This document shows, piece by piece, positions 1 to 6,463 of a DNA stretch of 13,818 nt; the stretch's first letter is position 1, and each line of letters begins with the position of its first letter. Source of the DNA: Deltaproteobacteria bacterium (GTDB lineage Bacteria; Desulfobacterota_E; Deferrimicrobia; Deferrimicrobiales; Deferrimicrobiaceae). The stretch is from NCBI GenBank assembly GCA_023489025.1, contig JAMDCN010000091.1, positions 1 to 13,818 on the forward strand. The letters are read 5' to 3'. The position numbers and the translations under genes were made by a program. Below the pieces are notes generated by a model that worked only from the letters and a program-made list of their open reading frames with translations, was not told the DNA's origin and searched no databases.

Positions 1-215
<215 letters not shown>

Positions 216-225
<10 letters not shown>

Positions 226-284
226 ATCTTCGTTCGCATGGAGCGGGCGACGGGAATCGAACCCGCGACCAACAGCTTGGACAT
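216..284 (-). other. Chimeric 22-codon mini-ORF made by the duplication junction
   Basis: The duplicated tuf ribosome-binding site (AGGAG, 295-291) and ATG (284-282) are followed by tuf codons Ser-Lys, which run straight into the 3' half of tRNA-Gly and the following spacer. The frame stays open for 22 residues (begins MSKLLVAGS, ends TKMPT) and stops at TAG inside the 5' end of tRNA-Thr. It has a full translation-initiation signal but no resemblance to a protein family. It is best read as a by-product of the duplication rather than a gene. Confidence 0.5.
239..281 (-). pseudogene. Truncated tRNA-Gly(UCC), 3' portion only
   Basis: This 43-base segment matches exactly the 3' part of the intact tRNA-Gly at 407-482, from the anticodon UCC through the T-arm and acceptor 3' strand to encoded CCA. 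The 5' acceptor strand, D-arm and 5' anticodon strand are missing and are replaced by the tuf start region. It cannot fold as a tRNA. It is the left-over of the 168-bp tandem duplication. Confidence 0.92.
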
Positions 285-317
285 GTGAGACTCCTGGAAC
301 GGTGGTATCGACCAAAC

Positions 318-393
318 TGGAGCCCACGAGCAGGATTGAACTGCTGACCCCGTCCTTACCAAGGACGTGCTCTGCCGACTGAGCTACGTGGGC
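318..393 (-). tRNA. tRNA-Thr(GGU), copy proximal to tRNA-Gly
   Basis: Base-for-base identical to the tRNA-Thr(GGU) at 150-225: same GGU anticodon loop TTGGTAA, acceptor GCCCACG/CGTGGGC, U discriminator and encoded CCA. It directly follows the intact tRNA-Gly, with 13 bases between them. Both copies look functional, so the duplication raises the dose of this tRNA if the sequence is real. Confidence 0.96.
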
Positions 394-406
394 ATCTTCG
401 TTCGCA

Positions 407-482
407 TGGAGCGGGCGACGGGAATCGAACCCGCGACCAACAGCTTGGAAGGCTGTGACTCTGCCAACTGAGTTACGCCCGC
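407..482 (-). tRNA. tRNA-Gly(UCC)
   Basis: Complete cloverleaf on the minus strand: acceptor GCGGGCG/CGCCCGC, anticodon stem ACAGC/GCTGT around the loop CTTCCAA (anticodon UCC), T-arm with TTCGATT loop, U discriminator and encoded CCA at 409-407. It reads GGA/GGG glycine codons. Its position between tRNA-Tyr and tRNA-Thr matches the conserved order upstream of tuf. A promoter-like sequence lies immediately upstream (501-529). Confidence 0.97.
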
Positions 483-500
483 CCTCGACGAAACCTTTCT

Positions 501-529
501 ATTTTATTGAGATGCACCAGTCTCGTCAA
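501..529 (-). promoter_or_regulatory. Sigma-70-type promoter for tRNA-Gly, tRNA-Thr and tuf
   Basis: On the minus strand a -35 box TTGACG (529-524) is separated by exactly 17 bases from a -10 box TAAAAT (506-501). Predicted initiation is near 494, about a dozen bases before the tRNA-Gly 5' end at 482. The surrounding 80 bases are unusually AT-rich for this genome. It would make the distal half of the cluster independent of the promoter at 1101-1129. Confidence 0.7.
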
Positions 530-569
530 GAGATAATCAACGAGGTAATCGACGAAACTCGAGAGACAT

Positions 570-645
570 GCCCTCCTTCGCTCCTCGCCGCAGCCGCAAT
601 ACCGGGGCGTCGGAGCTACGGAGGGCATCCTCCGCCCTTCGGGAT
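570..645. repeat. Palindromic intergenic repeat, copy A
   Basis: Copy A has near-complementary arms 570-584 (GCCCTCCTTCGCTCC) and 612-626 (GGAGCTACGGAGGGC), pairing at 13 of 15 positions, followed by CATCCTCCGCCCTTCGG. The same layout recurs at 652, 826 and, inverted, at 931. It resembles REP or small non-autonomous palindromic elements. The remainder of the tRNA-Gly/tRNA-Tyr gap (483-569) holds only the promoter at 501-529. Confidence 0.7.
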
Positions 646-651
646 CCCAGC

Positions 652-728
652 CCCCCTTCGCTCATCGCAGCCGGAAAAGCCGATGCTTCGGAGCTACGGC
701 GGACAACCTTCGCCCTTCGGGCGAAGGT
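652..728. repeat. Palindromic intergenic repeat, copy B
   Basis: This copy shares with A the blocks CCCTTCGCTCATCGC near its start and CGGAGCTACGG in the second half, and with copy C the block GCCGAYGCTTCGGAGCT. Its end is the strong hairpin at 705-729. It abuts the 3' end of tRNA-Tyr with no spacer. Confidence 0.65.
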
Positions 729-729
729 T
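705..729. other. Strong hairpin abutting the 3' end of tRNA-Tyr
   Basis: AACCTTCGCCC (705-715) and GGGCGAAGGTT (719-729) form a perfect 11-bp stem with a 3-base loop. On the transcript it begins within the encoded CCA of tRNA-Tyr. There is no uridine tract, so it is not a canonical intrinsic terminator. It could be a processing or stability element, or simply one end of repeat copy B. Confidence 0.75.
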
Positions 730-813
730 GGTGGAGGGGGGAGGATTCGAACCTCCGTAGGCGATGCCAGCAGATTTACAGTCTGCCCCCTTTGGCCGCT
801 CGGGTACCCCTCC
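729..813 (-). tRNA. tRNA-Tyr(GUA)
   Basis: A class II tRNA with a long variable arm. Acceptor stem is GGAGGGG/CCCCTCC, the anticodon stem GCAGA/TCTGC encloses CTGTAAA (anticodon GUA), the variable arm follows, and the T-arm is GGAGG-TTCGAAT-CCTCC. The discriminator is A with encoded CCA (731-729). Length with CCA is 85 bases, usual for bacterial tRNA-Tyr. It occupies the second place of the thr-tyr-gly-thr-tuf cluster. Confidence 0.97.
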
Positions 814-825
814 ACGCTGATCGCT

Positions 826-895
826 CTCCTTCGCTCCTCGCGCCCGGGAAAGCCGACGCTTCGGAGCTCCGGAGGGCATCCTCCATGGCGCCGGG
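826..895. repeat. Palindromic intergenic repeat, copy C
   Basis: It has the block TCCTTCGCTCCTCGC near its left end, then GCCGACGCTTCGGAGCTCC and GGAGGGCATCCTCC, closely following copy A. It lies in the 179-bp gap between tRNA-Tyr and tRNA-Thr(UGU), which in the classical arrangement is much shorter. The gap holds no gene that I can support. Confidence 0.65.
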
Positions 896-930
896 CCCTG
901 TCGTAATCGTCGCGGGACCCGGAGCGGCGG

Positions 931-992
931 AGAATGGCTTGCCATCCGAAGCTCCGAAAGACCAGGGAGTCGGCCTCCTTCGGAGCGAAGGA
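931..992. repeat. Palindromic intergenic repeat, copy D (inverted, degenerate)
   Basis: Read on the minus strand, this segment begins TCCTTCGCTCCGAAGG, passes GGCCGAC and then TTTCGGAGCTTCGGATGGC, which follows the plan of copies A-C with more mismatches. It sits directly 3' of tRNA-Thr(UGU). Because each copy is itself near-palindromic, orientation is assigned with caution. Confidence 0.5.
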
Positions 993-1067
993 TGGAGCCG
1001 ACGGGGTGACTTGAACACCCAACCATCTGATTACAAATCAGACGCTCTGCCGTTGAGCTACGTCGGC
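993..1067 (-). tRNA. tRNA-Thr(UGU)
   Basis: Complete cloverleaf: acceptor GCCGACG/CGTCGGC, anticodon stem TCTGA/TCAGA around TTTGTAA (anticodon UGU, reading ACA/ACG), T-arm loop TTCAAGT, U discriminator and encoded CCA (995-993). It is the first tRNA of the cluster, about 27 bases downstream of the predicted start site of the promoter at 1101-1129. Confidence 0.97.
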
Positions 1068-1100
1068 CCGGCGACTCGGCACCGAACACCGAAATCTTAC

Positions 1101-1129
1101 ATTTGACACTATTTCCTGCATGCTGTCAA
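1101..1129 (-). promoter_or_regulatory. Promoter of the tRNA-tuf operon, inside the 3' end of rlmB
   Basis: A consensus -35 TTGACA (1129-1124), 17-base spacer and -10 TCAAAT (1106-1101, four of six matches) lie on the minus strand. The -35 box and most of the spacer are the last codons of rlmB (Leu-Thr-Ala-Cys-Arg-Lys-stop at 1109). Initiation would fall near 1094. Confidence 0.65.
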
Positions 1130-1837
1130 CGCATTTCGCAGGGAGTATGCGACGATCCCCGCCGCCACGGAGACGTTGAGGGAGTCCGCAAAGGGTTCCA
1201 TCGGGATCCTCAAGCCCCCGTCGCATTTTTCCCTGACAAGCCGGCGAATCCCTCCTCCTTCGCTCCCCAGGACCACGGCGGTTCGGTCGGGAGGGCGGAA
1301 GTCCGGGAGCGCCGTCTCACCCTCCGCCTCCGCCGCGAAGACCCAGAACCTCCGCTCCTTCATCGCGCCGATGGCCCTCGCCAGATTGGCGACCCTCACG
1401 ACGGGGACGTGGGCGGCGCCCCCCGCCGATGCCCGGAACACCGCCGCGGTCACGGGGCAGGAACGGTCCTTCGGCGCCACGACCCCGGCGATCCCGAACG
1501 CCCGGGCGCTGCGGAGGATCGCCCCGAGGTTCTGCGGGTCGGTGATCCCGTCGAGGAGGAAGGCGGCGGCCCGTTCCGGCAGTCCGTCGAGCCACTCCTC
1601 GAAAACGGCGTACCGGAAGTCGCCGATCTCCGCCGCGATCCCGCCGCCCCTCTCTCCCGTCCGGCGGGCGAACTCCTCGTTCGGAACGGTCACGAACGGG
1701 ATCCCGGCGGCATCGGCCCTGGCCGCCACGCTCTTCCGGATGTCCTCGGGAGCCCCCGCGGCGATCAGGATGGAGCGTGGCCGCTGGATCGAGGAGGCCA
1801 GGAGCTCCTCGACGGGGTGCCGGCCCGTCACCCACAT
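1109..1837 (-). CDS. rlmB: 23S rRNA (guanosine-2'-O-)-methyltransferase RlmB (TrmH/SpoU family)
   Basis: Predicted to methylate the 2'-O of a conserved 23S rRNA guanosine (G2251 in E. coli numbering) with S-adenosylmethionine. The 242-residue protein has the family's usual length. An N-terminal RNA-binding domain starts WVTGRHPVEELL and covers about residues 1-75. A C-terminal SPOUT knotted domain follows with motif 1 DPQNLGAILRSA (100-111, key N103 and R109), motif 2 LGSEGGG (190-196) and motif 3 IPM...SLNVSVAA (211-226). The ATG at 1837-1835 lies four bases after the pyrF stop and matches family N-termini; the Shine-Dalgarno is weak, so translational coupling is likely. It is the last gene of the ispG-proS-pyrF-rlmB unit, and its tail contains the promoter for the downstream tRNA-tuf cluster. 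The RlmB subfamily is likely but not proven over other TrmH-family enzymes. Confidence 0.93.
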   Translation of the reverse strand: MWVTGRHPVEELLASSIQRPRSILIAAGAPEDIRKSVAARADAAGIPFVTVPNEEFARRTGERGGGIAAEIGDFRYAVFEEWLDGLPERAAAFLLDGITDPQNLGAILRSARAFGIAGVVAPKDRSCPVTAAVFRASAGGAAHVPVVRVANLARAIGAMKERRFWVFAAEAEGETALPDFRPPDRTAVVLGSEGGGIRRLVREKCDGGLRIPMEPFADSLNVSVAAGIVAYSLRNALTACRK

Positions 1838-1841
1838 GACG

Positions 1842-2555
1842 TCAGGCGCGGGGGCGCCGGCTCTCAAGCCCCTGCGCCATGAGAGATGCGAACCGCCGCG
1901 CGGAGGCGACGGGATCCGTCGCCTTCGTGATGGGCCGCCCGACGACGAGATAGTCGGCGCCGTTGCGCGCCGCCTCGTCAGGGGCCACGACCCGCTTCTG
2001 GTCCCCCCGCTCTTCCTCCGGGAGACGGACGCCCGGCGTGACGAGGAGGACGCTCTCCCCGGCCCGGGCGCGGACGCGCGCCGCCTCCCCGGCCGAGCAG
2101 ACGATCCCGCCGATTCCCGCCTCGATCGCGATTTTCGCGAGGCGATCCACCGTGTCGGCCGCGCCCGTCGCGTAGCCGATCTCGGCCAGGTCCGCGTCGT
2201 CGAGGCTCGTGAGCACGGTGACGGCCAGGACCGTGGTCCCGGTTCCCTCGGCGGCTTTCGCCGCCGCTTCGAGCATCGCTCTCCCGCCGGCGGCGTGGAC
2301 CGTGGCGAACCGGACTCCAAGGGCCGCCGCCGACCGGATCGCTCCCGCCACCGTGTTGGGGATGTCGTGGAACTTGAGGTCGAGAAAGACGTCGATCCCC
2401 GTCTCGCGGATCCTCCGGACCAGTTCGGGGCCTCCGCGCGGAAAGAGCTCCATCCCGACCTTCACGAGGCCGATCTCGCCGGAAAGGGTTCGAACCATCC
2501 CCAGGGCCGTTTCGCCGGAATCGGTATCGAGGGCGACGATGATCCGCTCCTTCAC
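1842..2555 (-). CDS. pyrF: Orotidine 5'-phosphate decarboxylase
   Basis: Catalyses the last step of UMP synthesis, decarboxylation of OMP. The 237-residue protein fits bacterial group I PyrF. Visible signatures are VALD (about 7-10), substrate-binding K32, the catalytic array D59-x-K61-x-x-D64 within LDLKFHDIPNTV, TVHAAGG (86-91), TPGVR (173-177) and the phosphate-binding DYLVVGRPIT (201-210). The start is GTG at 2555-2553. It overlaps the proS stop in a GTGA arrangement and has AAGGAG at 2569-2564, eight bases away, so the start is well supported and coupling is likely. No in-frame ATG precedes it without running far into proS. rlmB follows after four bases. Confidence 0.97.
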   Translation of the reverse strand: MKERIIVALDTDSGETALGMVRTLSGEIGLVKVGMELFPRGGPELVRRIRETGIDVFLDLKFHDIPNTVAGAIRSAAALGVRFATVHAAGGRAMLEAAAKAAEGTGTTVLAVTVLTSLDDADLAEIGYATGAADTVDRLAKIAIEAGIGGIVCSAGEAARVRARAGESVLLVTPGVRLPEEERGDQKRVVAPDEAARNGADYLVVGRPITKATDPVASARRFASLMAQGLESRRPRA

Positions 2556-4300
2556 GGCTCGCACTCCTTGCGCTTCGCCTCCAGGGCGGCCATGACCGCT
2601 TCCGCCACCCCGGCGACCTCGACCCGGCGCGTCTCCCCCGTCTTCCGGTCCCGGACCTCGGCGAAACCGGCGTCGAAGTTCTTCTCCCCGAAGGTCACCC
2701 GGAGCGGGATCCCCGCGAGGTCCGCGTCCTTGAACTTGATCCCCGGCCGCTCGTCCCGGTCGTCGAGGAGGACCTCGACGCCCCTGTCGGTGAGCGCATC
2801 GCCGAGCCGCTCCGCCGCGGCGACGATCCCGGCGTGTTTCATGGTGACCGGGATGACGACGACTTCGAAGGGGGCGATGGAGACCGGCCAGATGATCCCG
2901 TCGGCGTCGTGGTTCTGCTCGATGGCCGCCGACGCCGTCCGCCCGACGCCGATCCCGTAGCATCCCATGACGATCACCTGCTCCTTCCCCTCCCGGTCCA
3001 GGCACGTGGCCGACATCGCCTTGCTGTACTTCGTCCCGAGGCGGAAGACGTGCCCCACCTCGATGCCGCGCGAGAATCGCAGCGACCCGGCGCACCGCGG
3101 GCAGCGGTCCCCCGGCGCCACCAGCCGGAGATCCGCGTACGCCTCCGGGACGAAGTCGCGCCCCGGCACGACGTCCACGAGATGGGCGTCCTTCTCGTTT
3201 GCGCCCGTCGCCCCGGCGGCGATCCCCCGGACAGCGTGGTCCGCGAGGACCCGCATCCCGAGGCCCACCGGCCCCGCGTACCCCGACGGGGCCCCCGTGA
3301 GCGTCACCACCCGCTCCTCCGGGGCCAGCCGGACCCAGTCCGCTCCCAGGAGGTTCTTCACCTTCACCTCGTTGACTTCGTGCGCCCCCGACACGAGGAC
3401 GGCCACTTCCCCCTTGTCCGACTCGAAGACCAGCGTCTTGATCAGGAGGCGGGGGTCGATCCCGAGGAACGCCGAGACCTCCCCGATCGTCCGTTTCCCC
3501 GGCGTCGCCACCTTGAGGGGGGCGCCCTCCTTCGCGCGCGTTCCGCGACCTTGCGCCTCGAAAACGCGTGCTTCGGAGGGCGGGCACTCGGCCTTCTCCA
3601 CGTTCGCCGCGTAGTCGCAGGCCTCGCACGACACGATGGCGTCCTCGCCGGAGTCGGCGATCACCATGAACTCGTGGGAACTGCTGCCGCCGATCGCCCC
3701 CGGGTCGGCCTCCACCGCCCGGAAGGCGAGCCCCATCCGCCGGAAGACGCGGCAGTACGCCTCGAACATCTTCCGGTACGACTCGGCCGCTTCCTCATCG
3801 CCCGCGTCGAACGAGTAGGCGTCCTTCATGAAGAACTCCCGCCCCCTCATGAGCCCGAACCGCGGCCGGATCTCGTCCCGGAACTTGTCCTGGATCTGGT
3901 AGAGGATCAGGGGGAGCCGGCGATACGACCGCACCTCGCGCCGCACAAGGTCGGTGATCACCTCCTCGTGGGTGGGGCCGAGGCAGAACTCCCGGTCGGC
4001 CCGGTCGCGGAAGCGGAGCAGCTCCTTTCCGTAGAGGTCCCACCTGCCGCTCTCCTTCCACAGCTCCGCCGGGACGACCGACGGCATCAACACCTCCTGC
4101 GCCCCGGCGCGGTCCATCTCCTCCCGGATGATCCGCTCGACCTTGCGCATCACGCGCAGCCCGGCCGGGAGGTAGTTGTAGATGCCGGATGCGACCTTCC
4201 GGATCAGCCCGGCGCGCAGCATGAGCTTGTGGCTCACGACCTCGGCGTCCGACGGCGTCTCCTTGAGCGTCGGCATCAGGTATCGCGAGTACCGGATCAA
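2552..4300 (-). CDS. proS: Prolyl-tRNA synthetase, bacterial type with editing domain
   Basis: Charges tRNA-Pro. The 582-residue protein aligns end to end with the E. coli-type enzyme. Its N-terminus reads YLMPTLKETPSDAEVVSHKLMLRAG. Class II motif 2 FRDEIRPRFG spans 140-149, with GPTHEE at 108-113. An inserted editing (INS) domain runs from about 224 to 405 and includes LIKTLVF, whose K288 probably corresponds to the lysine that matters for editing in E. coli. Motif 3 is GCYGIGVGR (446-454), and a C-terminal anticodon-binding domain starts near 475. CxxC pairs at 225/228 and 400/403 bracket the insert. The chosen start is TTG at 4300-4298, overlapping the ispG stop as TTGA, with GGAGG at 4310-4306. 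The in-frame ATG eight codons later would remove conserved residues. Confidence 0.96.
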   Translation of the reverse strand: MIRYSRYLMPTLKETPSDAEVVSHKLMLRAGLIRKVASGIYNYLPAGLRVMRKVERIIREEMDRAGAQEVLMPSVVPAELWKESGRWDLYGKELLRFRDRADREFCLGPTHEEVITDLVRREVRSYRRLPLILYQIQDKFRDEIRPRFGLMRGREFFMKDAYSFDAGDEEAAESYRKMFEAYCRVFRRMGLAFRAVEADPGAIGGSSSHEFMVIADSGEDAIVSCEACDYAANVEKAECPPSEARVFEAQGRGTRAKEGAPLKVATPGKRTIGEVSAFLGIDPRLLIKTLVFESDKGEVAVLVSGAHEVNEVKVKNLLGADWVRLAPEERVVTLTGAPSGYAGPVGLGMRVLADHAVRGIAAGATGANEKDAHLVDVVPGRDFVPEAYADLRLVAPGDRCPRCAGSLRFSRGIEVGHVFRLGTKYSKAMSATCLDREGKEQVIVMGCYGIGVGRTASAAIEQNHDADGIIWPVSIAPFEVVVIPVTMKHAGIVAAAERLGDALTDRGVEVLLDDRDERPGIKFKDADLAGIPLRVTFGEKNFDAGFAEVRDRKTGETRRVEVAGVAEAVMAALEAKRKECEP

Positions 4301-5373
4301 TGCGTCCTCCCCTCTCTTCCAGCGAGCCGCCGGGCGACACGGACCAGCTCCGCCGCGATGTCGCGCTCCTTCACCTTCCCCATGATCTCTCCCCGCACGA
4401 AGATCAATCCCTCGTGCTTTCCCCCTGCCACGCCGACGTCGGCTTCGCGCGCCTCCCCGGGGCCGTTGACGGCGCACCCCATGACCGCCACCTTCAGCGG
4501 CACGGAGAGATCGGAGAGGCGCCGCTCCACCTCCCGGGCGATCCCGGCCACGTCGATCGAGACGCGCCCGCACGTGGGGCATGAGACGAACTCCGGCCCT
4601 CGCTGCCGCAGGCCCAGGCTCTTGAGGATCTCCCAGCCGACCCGGACCTCCTCCTCGGGCGGGCCGGTCAGCGACACGCGGATCGTGTCGCCGATCCCAT
4701 CGGCGAGCAGGATGCCGATCCCCACGGACGACTTCACAGTCCCGGAGAAGAGCGTCCCCGCCTCCGTCACGCCGACGTGCAGGGGGTAATCGAACCGCCG
4801 GGAAAAGAGCCGGTACGCTTCGACGGTCGTCGTCGCGCCCGACGCCTTGAGGGAGAACTTCACGCTGTGGAACCGGGCCTTCTCGCACAGCCGGACGGCC
4901 CGCGCCGCGCTGGCGACGAGCGCCTCCGGAGTGGGCCCCCCGTACCGGGAGAGGATGTCCTTTTCGAGCGAGCCGGAGTTGACGCCGATCCGCACGGGAA
5001 TCCCGTTCGCCTGCGCAGCCCCCAGCACCTCGCGCGTGCGCTCCTCTCCGCCGATGTTTCCCGGGTTGATCCGCAAGCCGTCGGCCCCGGCGTCGGCGCA
5101 GGCGACCGCGAGCCGGTAGTCGAAATGGATGTCGGCAATCACGGGCAAGGGCGAGCGGTCCTTGATCCGTCGAAACGCCTTGGCCGCGGCGGCGTCCGGG
5201 ACCGCCACGCGCACGATCTCGCAACCTGCGCGGGCCAGCGACCGGATCTGGGCGACCGTCGCGCGGACGTCCGCCGTGACGGTGTTCGTCATGCTCTGGA
5301 CGGACACCGGGGCGTTTCCGCCGACGGGGACGGTCCCGACGCGGATCCGGCGCGTCTTCCTTCGGGCGATCAT
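4297..5373 (-). CDS. ispG: 4-hydroxy-3-methylbut-2-enyl diphosphate synthase (flavodoxin/ferredoxin), IspG/GcpE
   Basis: Penultimate enzyme of the MEP isoprenoid pathway, an iron-sulfur protein converting MEcPP to HMBPP. The 358 residues show the TIM-barrel N-terminus VPVGGNAPVSVQSMTNT (15-31), ADIHFDYRLA (80-89), the LRINPGNIG segment (100-108), and the cluster ligands C265 and C268 (SCPTCGR) and C300 in MGCAVNGPGEA, with E307 as the expected fourth ligand. The start ATG at 5373-5371 is the only one consistent with the family N-terminus. A -10-like TATAGT lies only ten bases upstream and there is no Shine-Dalgarno, so the mRNA may be nearly leaderless. It heads the operon with proS, pyrF and rlmB. 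Confidence 0.97.
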   Translation of the reverse strand: MIARRKTRRIRVGTVPVGGNAPVSVQSMTNTVTADVRATVAQIRSLARAGCEIVRVAVPDAAAAKAFRRIKDRSPLPVIADIHFDYRLAVACADAGADGLRINPGNIGGEERTREVLGAAQANGIPVRIGVNSGSLEKDILSRYGGPTPEALVASAARAVRLCEKARFHSVKFSLKASGATTTVEAYRLFSRRFDYPLHVGVTEAGTLFSGTVKSSVGIGILLADGIGDTIRVSLTGPPEEEVRVGWEILKSLGLRQRGPEFVSCPTCGRVSIDVAGIAREVERRLSDLSVPLKVAVMGCAVNGPGEAREADVGVAGGKHEGLIFVRGEIMGKVKERDIAAELVRVARRLAGREGRTH

Positions 5374-5383
5374 CGTGCGGATT

Positions 5384-5413
5384 ACTATAAGCGAGAACGG
5401 TGCACGAAGTCGA
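5384..5413 (-). promoter_or_regulatory. Candidate promoter of the ispG operon
   Basis: On the minus strand TCGACT (5413-5408; four of six -35 matches) and TATAGT (5389-5384; five of six -10 matches) are 18 bases apart. The -10 ends ten bases before the ispG ATG, which predicts a leader of only about three or four bases. The upstream lipoprotein gene ends at 5456, and between them a GC-rich inverted stretch (around 5417-5438) without a U-tract is the only hint of a terminator. Confidence 0.5.
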
Positions 5414-5455
5414 TGCCCCCCGGCCGGGAGAGGGGCTTTCGCAACGTGCGGGGAA

Positions 5456-6463
5456 CTATGGCTTCCGGATCGCGAGGGACAGGTTGAGGAGAGCGGCGCC
5501 TCCGTCCGGATCTTCGATCCGGACGGTCGCCTCGACCGTTTTCCCGACCGCCTCGTCGGGGACGTTCCAGGTGATCGTCGATCCCGACAGGGTCATCCCC
5601 TCCGGGCCCTTCACGAGCGTGTACGTCAACGGGTCGCCGTCGGGATCCTCGGCGGCGATGGAGTAGGTCAGAACCCGGGACGGCGGCACGACCGCCGGCG
5701 GCTGGCTCTTCACGACGGGAAGGGCGTTGACCACCAGGTAACGGGGCGAATATTTCCAGGCGCCGCCGGCAAAGCCGTCGTTCGGCGTCACCTCGACGTG
5801 GACCCACGACCCCTTCTTCACCCCCTTGAGAACGAGGGAATCGCCCCCGCCCGCAACCGGAAGGCCGTCCACGAACCACTTGTATCCGTAGGTCAGGTTG
5901 TCCCCGTCCGGGTCGTTCGCCCGGACGACGGCCCGGACCGTCTCCCCGGTCACGGGCGCCCGCGGCTCGATGCGGACGTCGGTGACGGCCGGCAGCGCGT
6001 TGACCGCGGCGACTTCCGGCGTCTCGATCACCCGGTCCGCTCCGTCCACCCGCAGCGTCACGACCGCCAGGATCCTGTCCCCGCGCTGGAAGAGCGCGGG
6101 AGCGAGCTTCTCGCCGGCCCCGGCCGCGACTCCGTTCACCAGCCACCGCACTTCGCGGATCCCGGCCCCCTTCCCGGGGGGCGATTTGACGGAAACGGCC
6201 GGCGGGGCGATTCGGCTCGGCGCCGAAGGGGCGACGATGACCGTCCAGCCTCCGGCGGCCCCCGCGGAAACATCCTCCTTTCCCGCAGGGGCGGAAGCTT
6301 CACCGGCGGCAGGACTGCCGGGCCCGGGAGACGGAGCGGCTTGCTGCGAGGGTCCGCTTTGCCTCCCGCATCCGGCCAGCGCGGCGGTCACCCAGAGAGC
6401 GAGGAGGGCGGTTCTCGCCGCCCTCCCCTTTCCCAGGCCCCTCCGCGGAAGGCCTGCCGACAT
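5456..6463 (-). CDS. Lipoprotein with Ig/PKD- and cadherin-like repeats, coupled to pilY1
   Basis: I do not recognise a named family. The 335-residue protein has a basic N-terminus, a hydrophobic stretch (about 18-30) and a perfect lipobox LAGC, placing the lipidated cysteine at 32. An Ala/Pro/Gly/Ser-rich linker (about 33-75) is followed by beta-sandwich repeats. One carries DPDGDNLTYGYKWFVDG, typical of PKD/Ig-like folds. The last carries EDPDGDPLTYTL and later RIEDPDGG, typical of cadherin-like or putative-Ig domains, with acidic residues suited to calcium. Its ATG (6463-6461) shares one base with the pilY1 stop (TGATG), so translation is probably coupled. Being the last gene of the minor-pilin operon suggests an envelope partner of PilY1 or the pilus. 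That role is inference. Confidence 0.88.
   Translation of the reverse strand: MSAGLPRRGLGKGRAARTALLALWVTAALAGCGRQSGPSQQAAPSPGPGSPAAGEASAPAGKEDVSAGAAGGWTVIVAPSAPSRIAPPAVSVKSPPGKGAGIREVRWLVNGVAAGAGEKLAPALFQRGDRILAVVTLRVDGADRVIETPEVAAVNALPAVTDVRIEPRAPVTGETVRAVVRANDPDGDNLTYGYKWFVDGLPVAGGGDSLVLKGVKKGSWVHVEVTPNDGFAGGAWKYSPRYLVVNALPVVKSQPPAVVPPSRVLTYSIAAEDPDGDPLTYTLVKGPEGMTLSGSTITWNVPDEAVGKTVEATVRIEDPDGGAALLNLSLAIRKP

Noticed and set aside
570..992. CRISPR array
   Set aside because: The repeats are imperfect, long, unequal in spacing and interrupted by tRNA genes; no cas gene is present.
455..1106. Several open frames on both strands across the tRNA region
   Set aside because: They run through tRNA genes and the palindromic repeats; their apparent similarity to each other comes from the repeats, not from a protein.
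1176..2960. Long open frame on the plus strand (594 codons)
   Set aside because: It lies antisense to rlmB, pyrF and proS, whose proteins carry clear family motifs. The frame has Arg/Pro/Ala-rich low-complexity sequence typical of GC-rich shadows.
2834..4789. Long open frame on the plus strand (651 codons)
   Set aside because: Antisense to proS and ispG; composition rich in His/Asp/Arg/Pro with no recognisable domain.
5414..5440. Intrinsic terminator after the lipoprotein gene
   Set aside because: There is a GC-rich inverted stretch but no uridine tract, and the stem is ambiguous, so I do not list it as a feature.
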